Source of the DNA: Phytophthora colocasiae
Taxonomy: Eukaryota; Oomycota; Peronosporomycetes; Peronosporales; Peronosporaceae
DNA: 64,000 nt
Direction: 5' to 3'
NCBI GenBank assembly: GCA_018806915.1
Contig: JAGKQI010000099.1
Location: 744,001 to 808,000 of the forward strand
Notes under the pieces: model-generated
What the model was told of the DNA's origin: nothing
What the model saw: the letters and a program-made list of their open reading frames with translations, nothing else
Database searches by the model: none
Shown: positions 20,174 to 28,810 of the stretch, one piece after another
Layout: each line of letters begins with the position of its first letter
How positions within the stretch are numbered: the first letter of the stretch is position 1
Position numbers and translations under genes: made by a program

Positions 20174-20402
20174 TGTTGGAAGTCGCACATGCGACCGACC
20201 GTATTGCGCTAGCAACACCTTGGCGCCAGCAACTCCCTGGCACCAGCAACCAACGCAGAAACCTACAAGAAACTACCACACAGTTAGCTAACCAAGACAG
20301 ATAGGTAGCTAGCAACACCAACCTTTATTCATTCTTAATCTTACCTAGTGCGAGGCACTACAGCAGACAACTGCGCGAGGCGCGAGAATCATCCATTCCA
20401 TT
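20174..20402 (+). repeat. 3' LTR of the Copia element
   Basis: It is 229 bp and about 98% identical to 13314-13542. Differences from the 5' copy are G/A or C/T only. Confidence 0.92.
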
Positions 20403-20700
20403 TAAAATGGCGGGTGGCATTTCGAAGCACACTGTGATAGTGTTCCACGCAACGTGGAGACTGCGCAACGACATTTACTTCGGCGAAACACAAGCGGTGG
20501 CGCCCAAACATGCAGGCTTCCTTTCGAAGCCATTATCATTTCTTGTTTCGACACTCATCGGATTGGAACATTGACGGCGAAGCACTTAATCGAGTACTTA
20601 CACGTTTGGGTTTTGAGCCTGAACGTACTGAATTGCTTCCAAACCTCCCAATATGGATTCCGCGAAGTTAGAATTGATACAAACTTGGTAGTATAGGTCT
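20403..20700 (+). mobile_element. LINE 3' end, piece 3 of 3
   Basis: The frame LWRILWSKMAGGISKHTVIV begins in the last bases before the Copia insertion and continues here through FHATWRLRNDIYFGETQ. This is the usual end of an oomycete LINE reverse transcriptase protein. A related segment in the opposite direction follows at 20740-20952. Confidence 0.7.
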
Positions 20701-20739
20701 GTAAGACGACTGTCCGCTAAAAAGTTAATCAACTACTTT

Positions 20740-20952
20740 TTTCTTCTTCTTGCCAATGTCTCACGGAGGTCAGGTTGTTCTGATTCAAACCCTGAGCGAA
20801 CAAGCACTCGGTTAAGCGCTTCACCGTCAATTTTCCGATCAGATGCATGTCGAAACAAGAAATGATAGTGGCTTGAGAGCCTGCACACTAGCGATTTGGC
20901 TGTATTTCGCCGAAGTAAATGTCATTGTGCAGCCGCCATGCTGCGTGAAGCA
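20740..20952 (-). mobile_element. Second LINE 3' end, inverted
   Basis: Read on the minus strand it encodes LHAAWRLHNDIYFGEIQ and then a segment similar to 20444-20645. The two LINE tails face each other and form an imperfect inverted repeat of about 200 bp per arm. The minus-strand copy may extend further right, but no clear frame was seen between 20953 and 21260. Confidence 0.65.
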
Positions 20953-21268
20953 CTATTGCAGTGTGTACCCCTCACAACATGTAGTCCTGGTCGTCACTTT
21001 TAGCAACATCATGTACGTTAACCAGAACACAACATTGTGCATTCGGATAGCTAGTAAGCAAGAGAAAGACCCTTGAACGAGATCCCCAAAGAGAAGCCTC
21101 AGCATGTTACGATCATTGATCAGGAATCGTAATACACGATCGTAATACACGAACGTCACCCGATGATGGCCTTTGGTCGCGCAGGATTCACATTGGGCTG
21201 TGTTCCAGCCAGTTATGAGATTCTATTTGGGATGGTGTACTAGTAGTATCCGACAAAGGCCAACTCCT

Positions 21269-21284
21269 TCTCACTTCACAATTT
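21269..21284 (+). promoter_or_regulatory. Oomycete initiator plus flanking promoter region upstream of RXLR gene
   Basis: TCTCACTTCACAATTT matches 14 of 16 positions of the oomycete core GCTCATTYYNCAWTTT. It lies 50 bases before the ATG at 21334, the usual distance for Phytophthora genes. Confidence 0.75.
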
Positions 21285-21333
21285 ACACAAGACCGCAAAA
21301 CAAGACTCAACAATCGATCAACTTCTGCCTTCA

Positions 21334-21801
21334 ATGCGTGTCTCTTTCGCCCTGTTACTTGCTGTCACTGCAATGATCGCTGTTGTCTCGGGATCCTCCG
21401 TCAACCTTCGAGCTTTCCAGAAGATTCAATCCAGTGACATCGTCCAAGACAAAAAGACCAGTCGTGAGCTCCGTGGAGATTTAAACCATGATAAGCCCGA
21501 CCCAGACGCCGAAGAGAGACTGAATCTCGATTTCTTAAAGTCGCTGACTTCAAAATTGAAGGGCGATCCGCTGAAATCGTTCGCAAAGAAGCAGACAAAA
21601 TACGTCTACTCACAACAAACCTACGAAAAGTTGCTTACGAAGTTCAGTAACCCGGACAAGCTCTTCACGGTTCTAAAGCTGAACATTCCCAAAAACCGGT
21701 CCAACAAATATGGAGTACCGACCTGGGAGTCGAAACTCCACCAGAAGTTCCTAATCGACTTCCTTGAGAAGAACCGAAACTGGAGAAGCGCGCTGCCCTG
21801 A
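21334..21801 (+). CDS. Secreted RXLR-EER effector candidate
   Basis: The 155-residue product has a hydrophobic signal peptide (about 1-20, ending VVSGS). RELR lies at residues 44-47, and an acidic run ends in EER at 60-62. The helical, Lys/Leu-rich C terminus includes a PDKLFTVLKL segment similar to PDRVARVLKL of the effector at 41578-42072, as in WY-fold effectors. RXLR proteins are secreted from haustoria and act inside host plant cells. Single exon; the promoter core is 50 bases upstream. It borders the LINE-end inverted repeat on one side and glycine-rich genes on the other. The host target is unknown. Confidence 0.88.
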   Translation: MRVSFALLLAVTAMIAVVSGSSVNLRAFQKIQSSDIVQDKKTSRELRGDLNHDKPDPDAEERLNLDFLKSLTSKLKGDPLKSFAKKQTKYVYSQQTYEKLLTKFSNPDKLFTVLKLNIPKNRSNKYGVPTWESKLHQKFLIDFLEKNRNWRSALP

Positions 21802-22373
21802 GGTGGTTGAGCATGCTTTTGCGTATCATTTAGCAGTTCGATTTTTTTCACGCTAATAATGCCCAAGATTCGACGCATGCGAACGATGCACTCTGCTGGA
21901 GGCTAGCTAGAATGACTTTCAGTTAGACCTGTAGACGTGTAACCACCGCGAAAAGCGAATACTACTCTACTACTACTAATGGCTGATTGTTTGGACGATT
22001 GCTACCTTGTTCAAAATGACTTAGTCTGCACCTTAATTCCATACCCAGGCAGGAGAATCAAATACAGTGAACTCGCAGGCAAGAGTGTTCGGGCCGACCT
22101 GGGTGACAGCGATAGGACTGAAGCATCGGCAGAAAACTGTTCGTAAATGAAAACATACAGAGTACGGACTAGATGGTAAACAAACCTCACGTTGACGTTC
22201 ATTTTCCCGAAATTTGAACCGCGTCATGGTTTATGAAGCCAACAATCCCTAGTGCCTCCACCCCATGTCAAGAACAAGTGAATAGCTTCCGATTCGATGT
22301 AAACGGTTCGTAGACACCAACTTTTTTGCATTCTTTGCTTACTATACGCTTTTGCTAAATGACCGGAGCACAA
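21802..22373. other. Intergenic, no gene seen
   Basis: No supported gene was found. The right part (about 22295-22360) resembles the 3' flank of the glycine-rich gene at 24029, including a TTA at 22339-22341 that is the unoccupied site of the inverted-repeat element found at 23708-23981. Confidence 0.6.
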
Positions 22374-23198
22374 CTACTGATCACCACCAGTAGCAGCTCC
22401 GACGAACTGACCGGCCACGCCCTGAGCGCCACCGAATCCTGCAGCTCCGAACGCGCCGCCGTTCATGCCACCGTTCATGCCACCAGCTCCGATAGCTCCA
22501 CTGTTCATAACCCCGAGGCCACCAGCACCGCTGGCAGCTCCAAAACGTCCACTGAAGCCACCCATTCCTCCGAGCTGAGCACCTGCGCCACCGAAGCCCC
22601 CCATCTGACGTCCTCCGAAAGCACCAGCTCCAGCAAGACCAGCAGCTCCAAGACCTCCTGCACCTGCACCAGTAACACCAGCTCCAACCCCACCAAGACC
22701 GGCAAGAGCCCCTGCTCCAGGTCCACTAGCTCCGTTGCCATTGCGAGAAGTTAGTCCTCCACCAGGAACTGTCGGAGCAGGCGTCACCGGGCCCCCACGA
22801 CCCAGTGCTCCGTTACCGATACCACCCGTTCCAGCACCCGGAGCTCCAACACCAGCACCGTTCATGAACCCGTTAGTCGTAGTTGTACCAGCTCGACCGA
22901 ATGCCGCTCCGCTGGCTCCACCAAAACCGAGTTGGTTGCCAGTTCCAAAGCCACCAGCACCACCTGCGCCAGCTCCGAATTGATTAAGACCACCGCCACC
23001 AGCTCCTCCGAAGCCGCCCATACCTCCGCCGAAGCCGTTGGCACCTCCACCGAATCCGTTCATGCCGCCAGCACCGCCAAACTGCTCACGTGGTCGAGTC
23101 ATGGGGCCCATCCGACCAGGACCACGAGGACCTTGAGCGAACACAGCGCCACTGATGAAACCGAACACCGTGAGAACGAGTGTGAGTCGAGTTGTCAT
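22374..23198 (-). CDS. Secreted glycine-rich protein, long form
   Basis: The start is placed at the ATG at 23198 (MTTRLTLVLTVFGFISGAVFAQG), which gives a clear signal peptide of about 22 residues and is shared by all four paralogues. The frame is open further upstream, but only through the transcribed leader. The 274-residue product has a conserved RGPGRMGPMTRPREQF segment, then Gly/Phe/Asn/Met repeats. A distinct GTTTTNGFMNGAGVGAPGAG and PVTPAPTVPGGG section, also in the copy at 39063, sits mid-protein, followed by a Gly/Ala-rich half. Such proteins are usually wall- or matrix-associated in oomycetes; the role is inferred from composition. Confidence 0.82.
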   Translation of the reverse strand: MTTRLTLVLTVFGFISGAVFAQGPRGPGRMGPMTRPREQFGGAGGMNGFGGGANGFGGGMGGFGGAGGGGLNQFGAGAGGAGGFGTGNQLGFGGASGAAFGRAGTTTTNGFMNGAGVGAPGAGTGGIGNGALGRGGPVTPAPTVPGGGLTSRNGNGASGPGAGALAGLGGVGAGVTGAGAGGLGAAGLAGAGAFGGRQMGGFGGAGAQLGGMGGFSGRFGAASGAGGLGVMNSGAIGAGGMNGGMNGGAFGAAGFGGAQGVAGQFVGAATGGDQ

Positions 23199-23262
23199 GG
23201 CTTGAGAGAGAGTGAGAGAGTGGAGCTTGGTTGTCGAAGTGAAGACTTGAGTGGTAAACGGG

Positions 23263-23278
23263 AAATCCGAAAGTGAGA
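23263..23278 (-). promoter_or_regulatory. Promoter core of glycine-rich gene (22374-23198)
   Basis: TCTCACTTTCGGATTT on the minus strand matches 12 of 16 positions of the oomycete initiator/FPR core. The identical 16 bases precede all four glycine-rich genes. Confidence 0.6.
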
Positions 23279-23707
23279 GCTCCAAAGTCAGGCGAGCACT
23301 ACATTTATTTTTCCTTCCACACACAATCTGATGGGCGGGAGACACCAAGTCGATAGTGTCCATCACTTAATTCACGTCTCTCCATGGTTCAAAACTTTCA
23401 CTTCAACTTCGTTTTCATCTACTTAATGGAACGCACTTAACGGGACGTTGGAGTGGATGAACAACAACATGCACTTGATCCTAAGCCCCTTTCTACTTGT
23501 TGCTTTCTAACATTTGACGGCTAATTAGGTGGATGATCTTCGTCATTTGATCGTTTTGCAAAACCAAACAAACCAACCTTCATATTGAACCTGTGGGGGA
23601 GACAGCGTCACCGACAACGTTCTGCGTCTTCTTTACAGGTATCAGCAACAAGTAAATTCAATGTAAACGGTTCGTAGAAGTCAAATATTCGTTGCATTCT
23701 TTGCTTA

Positions 23708-23981
23708 AAGCATCTCCACCGGCAGGTCTCAAACAGGGTTTTATCTTAAAAGTAACGCGCTTAGATCGCACAAAAGACTTGAAGCCCCCACCGGTAGGTT
23801 GCAAAGAGAGGTTTAACTTCAGTCGGGTCTAAGAATTGGCTGTTAACATGGTGATTTTATACGAAGAAAAAAACAACGATCCTGGTTGCCGTCACTAGCT
23901 TAAAACTACCCGGTGGGAGCTACACAGGCTTATCATAAAACAAGTGAGACTGAAAAACAAGTCCTACCAGTGGAGATGCTC
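23708..23981. mobile_element. MITE with TTA target duplication (Harbinger-like)
   Basis: This 274-bp non-coding element has inverted ends (AAGCATCTCCACCGGCAGG at the left; the inverse of GAGCATCTCCACTGGTAGG at the right). TTA flanks it at 23705-23707 and 23982-23984. The equivalent 3' flank of the paralogue at 22374 has a single uninterrupted TTA (22339-22341). Related copies are at 37649-37901 and 38286-38405. Confidence 0.85.
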
Positions 23982-24028
23982 TTACTATATGCTGTTCGCT
24001 AAATGAAAGGAGCACAAAAGGGATACAA

Positions 24029-24508
24029 CTACTGATCATCACCAGTAGCAGCTTGGCCCATTCCGCCAAATTGGGCAGTCACGCCCTGACCACCACTGAA
24101 TCCTCGAGCATCGAGCGAGTTCACGCCTCCCCCAGCTCCGAAATCTCCACTGTTCGCGCCTCCGAGGCCTCCAGCGCCGTTGGTTCCTCCAAAGCGTCCA
24201 CCGAACCCGCCCAATCCTCCGCTGGCTCCTCCAAAGCCGAGTTGGTTGCCAGCTCCAAAGCCACCAGCACCACCTGCGCCAGCTCCGAATTGATTAAGAC
24301 CACCGCCACCAGCTCCTCCAAAGCCGCCCATACCTCCGCCGAAGCCGTTGGCACCTCCACCGAGTCCGTTCATGCCGCCAGCACCGCCAAACTGCTCACG
24401 TGGTCGAGTCATGGGGCCCATCCGACCAGGACCACGAGGACCTTGAGCGAACACAGCGCCACTGATGAAACCGAACACCGTGAGAACGAGTGTGAGTCGA
24501 GTTGTCAT
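24029..24508 (-). CDS. Secreted glycine-rich protein, short form
   Basis: The 159-residue product has the same signal peptide and the RGPGRMGPMTRPREQF segment. A short Gly/Phe-rich repeat (GGFGGAGGGGLNQFGAG) follows, with an end GQAATGDDQ close to that of 37122-37601 and lacking the Thr/Pro section of the long forms. It is the nearest relative of 37122-37601. The shared promoter core lies upstream. Confidence 0.82.
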   Translation of the reverse strand: MTTRLTLVLTVFGFISGAVFAQGPRGPGRMGPMTRPREQFGGAGGMNGLGGGANGFGGGMGGFGGAGGGGLNQFGAGAGGAGGFGAGNQLGFGGASGGLGGFGGRFGGTNGAGGLGGANSGDFGAGGGVNSLDARGFSGGQGVTAQFGGMGQAATGDDQ

Positions 24509-24549
24509 GGCTTGAGAGAGGCGAAATGAAGACTTGAGTGGAAAACGGG

Positions 24550-24565
24550 AAATCCGAAAGTGAGA
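24550..24565 (-). promoter_or_regulatory. Promoter core of glycine-rich gene (24029-24508)
   Basis: The 16 bases are identical to the other three family members, but the leader between it and the ATG is shorter, missing a CT-rich segment. Confidence 0.55.
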
Positions 24566-24720
24566 TTTGCCACTCTTGAAGACGCACTTTTACTACGTTG
24601 GCAATTGTTTCTGTCAAAGAGAAAGTGTTCTTTCAATTCATGGGTTTCTTTCATTTTGCATTTTGGTGTGTAATTAAATATTCTTGTTCTTCACTTGTGA
24701 GTTGATAGATAGACATTGCC

Positions 24721-25746
24721 TTACGTTGGGACGAAGGAAAGTGTCGTAATAGCACGAGTCGGTTCGTTCAGGTTCGAATTAAGTGCAATACTCGCTACAC
24801 TCGGAGGGCAGGAGCTTGTTATGAGTAATACCAGCAGTGGAATTCCAATAAAAACGGCAGTCGCTAACCCAATTCCAAACACCACAAATTTCCAGCGTGG
24901 GGGTGGTAAATCTCTTCTATCATCTGAAAGAATCGCAGTGGGTTGCGGTTGTTGAGTCCCTCGGATCGGTTGATGTGTGGAATCGAAGAATGAGCTTAAG
25001 TTCTCACTGTCATCAGCATCAAAGAAGTCGTCCGAATCCATGACGAGGTAATTCACTGCAGGTTGAGAGTTCAAAGTCGGTAATTCCTCGCTCCACCGCG
25101 TTGCAAATTGAAGCGGAGTCCACCTCGTGAGGTCAAACCAGACCATAGTCACAATTGCAATTAACCCTTGGCTTACCAGTACGATCATAAGCACGTGGAT
25201 AGTCGTTATTCTCTCCTGTGCACCCGAAACCACAAGTTCTTCCTTACTAAAACTCCAACTGAACTCGTATCGCCGATGGTAACTTTGAACTACCACTAAA
25301 TCCACCGAAAACAGCCCCACAGACAGCACACACGCTGCGTAAATGACTGACAGTCGGACGATCCGCTTTAGCACCAATTTAATTCGTGATCGGAACGGGA
25401 TCCCTCTCGTAAAGCAGTCCATACATCCATTAGGCGCAGTGTCGTTGCAACATACCAAACGGTTAATTACTGCATCAAAGCCACATAACACCAAGACAAG
25501 AAAGCTTATAACTACGAAGTCCTGGACAATCCCCAGCAGTACTCCAAATATCCGATTCACAGTCGTCCCGTCCTCTGGTGTAGCGGAGACTTTGACGAGA
25601 AGACTGAGACTAGTCAGTCGATACACCGAGAAGAAGAGAAGCTCTGAGAGGTAGATAAAGAGCCAACCGATCCACGCGTGTCTGCTGATGGAGGTATTGA
25701 GCTGGATGTTGGTGCTTTCCAACGTCTGTAGAATTCTGGATCTCAT
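24721..25746 (-). CDS. Multi-pass membrane protein, possibly the N-terminal half of a sulfatase-type protein
   Basis: The 341-residue product shows about five hydrophobic segments (near 28-48, 66-90, 130-152, 190-212 and 290-315) with cytosolic-looking acidic loops (DSDDFFDADDSE near 243-255). The layout and the segment before the C terminus (CPPSVASIALNSNLNE) recall the membrane part of oomycete LTA-synthase/sulfatase-like proteins, whose catalytic domain would follow. Here a stop comes soon after, and the glycine-rich gene block begins, so the gene may be truncated. Single exon. Function unproven. Confidence 0.55.
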   Translation of the reverse strand: MRSRILQTLESTNIQLNTSISRHAWIGWLFIYLSELLFFSVYRLTSLSLLVKVSATPEDGTTVNRIFGVLLGIVQDFVVISFLVLVLCGFDAVINRLVCCNDTAPNGCMDCFTRGIPFRSRIKLVLKRIVRLSVIYAACVLSVGLFSVDLVVVQSYHRRYEFSWSFSKEELVVSGAQERITTIHVLMIVLVSQGLIAIVTMVWFDLTRWTPLQFATRWSEELPTLNSQPAVNYLVMDSDDFFDADDSENLSSFFDSTHQPIRGTQQPQPTAILSDDRRDLPPPRWKFVVFGIGLATAVFIGIPLLVLLITSSCPPSVASIALNSNLNEPTRAITTLSFVPT

Positions 25747-26631
25747 CCCGAGTGGGAAATGTGAATGTGTACGCTAACTGAAGGGAATCAGGGACGCACA
25801 GACAAAGAAATACACCAGCTTGCGGTGGGATACGTCAGTCTCACTGCAGTCCAGCACAAATGGACTGATCTCGCCAGAAGACTGCGACTCATTGTTAGCT
25901 GGTGTACTGGTCCAGTACTACTGGACGTAAAGACCCAAGTTGAAGCTACCAGTACGAAGTGTTCACCGAATACACATAGGCGTAGTGATGAACAATATCT
26001 ATGCGAAGAAACAACCCGATTGATTCTGTTCAGTCGTACAACATAATGTTCAGGGTGCACTTGCAAGTGAAGGCAACGTTCGAGCCTCAAAGTGCTAGAA
26101 AAGCAGCTCATTAACACCTCAGTGCAGTAGACAATTGCGTACCACATACTCGTTCGTCATTCGCTGTCGTAAATGGAAACGAGGCTGAGCCCAAGCTGAG
26201 CCAAACATGGTCGAAAGTGTTGGGTTCTGATTGACTATATCACTAGGTACAAGCTCATTTCGTCCTTCGTGGTTGTAAGATCGCAAGTTTATCTGCAAAC
26301 TGGGCCACGTTGTACAGCCAAATTGGAATACTGGCAGGAATCTGCATCGATAGCGAACGTCGACGGCTATTGTGGTATCCTATCGGACTCGTGACTCACC
26401 TCAAGTCTGCAAGATGTAATGGATCTGCCCCATGCCATGGCCTTGTCCAATTCAGTATTACACGGAATTGGCTGTAGTTGCTGCAGTAGTAATAATCTCA
26501 ATACAACACGCTGCAATAATAAAAGCGGCCGCAATAACTGCAATATGAATTAATGCTCCTGCTCGCTACCAACTGATGCCAATGTCGTTACATCCCACAT
26601 ATTCCTGTTCGCACGAAGAAACATGACGAGT
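25747..26631. other. Intergenic, no gene seen
   Basis: About 880 bases with no supported coding region, RNA gene or repeat. A few short open frames lack any protein-like features. Confidence 0.6.
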
Positions 26632-27125
26632 TCAAAATTCGCTGGGAGCATACAAGTGCGTTGGGGGGTGAGCACAAGCTTGCACTGTGAAAAAAAAACG
26701 CTCACATGCATTCGAAGTCGGCGGCAGTTCCTTCAACAGCAGACTGTAGTTGGCACGACTGGGACGCTTGTTTGGCCCAGCAAGAAGAATCCGCGTCGCG
26801 TAGTCATCTTGGCGTTTCTTGCGCTTGTCTTCACACTTCGCCACCTCGAATGCCTTCACCGCATCTGCCTCAGCCTTTGAAAGCGTGCCACCGTTGATCA
26901 CTTTGACGGCGCCGCTTCAAATATAGGAGAGTGGACTATACTAGCGTTCGCGTTAAGCTGGGCACGCATCGTGGGGTACTCGCTAATAACCGAGTCAAAA
27001 AGCAGGCGGACATCCGCCAAATCGATATCGTCGCACTGCAGCTTCTTAGTGATGCTCTGGAACTTCTTCATGTGCTCCAGCAGCTCGAGGAGCTTGCGAT
27101 GTGCTGCTCCTTCGTCATTGTTTAG
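26632..27125 (-). pseudogene. hAT-like transposase C-terminal relic
   Basis: On the minus strand, from about 27125, a frame reads through IASSSS-free helical sequence to YPTMRAQLNANASIVHSP, shifts by one base near 26905, then continues VINGGTLSKAEADAVKAF and ends LLKELPPTSNACERFFF. The PPTSNxxERFF motif is typical of the C-terminal part of hAT-type transposases. No inverted ends or target duplication were found, so this is an isolated fragment. Confidence 0.6.
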
Positions 27126-27642
27126 ACTGAGCGGGAGTTTTTGAGAATGAAAAGGTCACCATGCAAAAGGATTCGTACGTGTTTGCTGTTGGCCAGTGAT
27201 TTAAGGTAGTTAGGTGGTCAGTATGGAGTATAATGAACGCAAAAGAGCTGGCTTCTCGGGTTAGGACGTCCATCAGTTCAATTGTGTCTTGCCATTGCTA
27301 TGCAAGCACTTATGTTATATTGTATTGCAATTTTCGAGAAATATCATATTTTATTTTTTGTGAATATCCCAGTAATCCGTTTTTTTATTTTTAGAAACTG
27401 ATTTTATCGATACTGAAATTTTTTATTCAGACCCCTGCCCCATGGGTCCACTAGTGCTACTAGCTTTGGATCGATTCAAAGGATCCCACTCACAGTTCCG
27501 TTGCAGCGTTGAGCACAGTTCAGTTAAAACTCCGCCAAGTAGCATTAGTAAGTAAGTACTCGAACAAGTGATGACCGCTGCTGAGTGACTTAGATGGAGT
27601 TAATTGGCGAGGAAACGCCTTAGGTTGCGTAATATTTACCAC
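27126..27642. other. Intergenic, partly AT-rich
   Basis: No gene seen. 27305-27430 is strongly AT-rich with T runs. Confidence 0.6.
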
Positions 27643-28644
27643 CTAGTGGATCGAAATGTACGTCGGGATCTTGGAACGAATGATCGCGAGTGCCTCCTTG
27701 CCACCATTACTCTCCAGTACGCCCAGCGTATCTTCGACATCTGCGCGTATTTGCTTGGTGTGTAGTTTACGGTGGATCTGCTGGGCGAGTTTGGGCAGGT
27801 AAATGTTCATCTCTTCTTCTACTAATTCCGACAGTAAACGTATCGCTTCCAGAGCCATGAGGAATGTATCCTCATCCTTGGTCATCAACGCACCACGTAA
27901 CGGTACGATGACTTGTGCGAGAATTGGCAACGTTTTCTCACGAGCGTCCTCCAGCTTCATCAGTTCTCGGAAAGTGGCCCGAGCGAGGAATACAAACGGA
28001 TGTTCAGTTTCTACGAACCCTTCGACACACGTGATGAGAAGAGGGTCATAAGATATGGCTATGTTAAAGAGAAGAGTTAGAACAGAACGGCTAAGAATTA
28101 TTCAGTTCTGAGGCTCCAATGACGTACTGTTGGGATCTCTTGTCCACTGTAGTGCATTGCGAATACCTCCGTGGTTGATTCGACACGGAATGGACCCAGA
28201 GTCGTACGCACTGGAGAAATTGCTGTAACAACCTAAGAATTTAACAAGTGGTGACGTACAAATGAGGTGATAATGTACTTACGTCTTGTATCTCTTCTTC
28301 CCAGTTGTGAACACTGACGCTTGCTTGTGCTTGTGTAAAGTTGTTGACGGCAATGGATGTGCAGTGATTAGTTTCTTGGCCACTTGCTCCGTAGTCGGAG
28401 ACACTGTTGAACGAGTGGACGACTTGGCAGAGGACGGAGTGGACGTACGCTTGGACGAATCGTTCTTCTTCTGGTTGGATGGAGTGGAAGACCTCGATTT
28501 CTCTCGAGACAAAGTGGTGCGTACTTGACTCGAACGACTACTGCTTCTACTGCTAGTGCGGCTTGAGTTGTTACTGGTACTGCTTCGATTTTTATCCACT
28601 TTGGAATTGTTGTCATCCGTCTTTGTTGCGACGATAGGGGCCAT
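27643..28644 (-). CDS. PACRGL: PACRG-like protein (parkin co-regulated gene-like family), three exons
   Basis: Exons on the minus strand: 28644-28283, 28222-28128, 28058-27643; introns of 60 and 69 nt have GTAAGT and GTACGT donors and CAG/TAG acceptors. The joined frame is 290 codons with phases that fit exactly. Residues 1-115 are Ser/Thr/Lys-rich and disordered. The family core starts at KTNFSSAYDSG and includes IPCRINHGGI, LQWTRDP, YDPLLITCVEGF, HPFVFLARATFREL and the end IIRSKIPTY. PACRG-family proteins are helical-repeat proteins of ciliary doublet microtubules or their relatives; a flagellar role in zoospores is inferred. Divergent or head-to-tail partners are the FBXO9-like gene upstream and a hAT relic downstream. 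Confidence 0.88.
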
Positions 28645-28810
28645 AGTTGTTCTGCTTAGTATTTCTTCAATCCAAAGATGATGTTCCCTACGATGTTCTA
28701 CCTACATGTATTCATAGCGAAAACAGATCGAGAACAACCTTTTTCAGCGGAAACAACCCGTCTATTTTCATCAAATATTCACACATGTAGGCACCTTCCA
28801 ACTGCCAGAT

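Larger units (their letters stand above)
13314..20402 (+). mobile_element. Copia LTR retrotransposon, interrupted by a Mutator-like element
   Basis: The 229-bp LTRs are at 13314-13542 and 20174-20402. Flanking bases are TAAAT (13309-13313) and TAAAA (20403-20407), a target duplication with one mismatch. Integrase precedes reverse transcriptase, the diagnostic Copia order. The LTRs differ at five positions, all transitions. It inserted into a LINE and later received the element at 15769-18011. Confidence 0.93.

Noticed and set aside
22359..22983. Plus-strand Ser/Thr- and Pro-rich frames across the glycine-rich gene
   Set aside because: Glycine codons read backward give Pro, Ala, Ser and Thr. 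The minus strand has the signal peptide and paralogues.
27305..27430. AT-rich tract as a replication origin
   Set aside because: No supporting motif, and oomycete origins are not recognisable by sequence.
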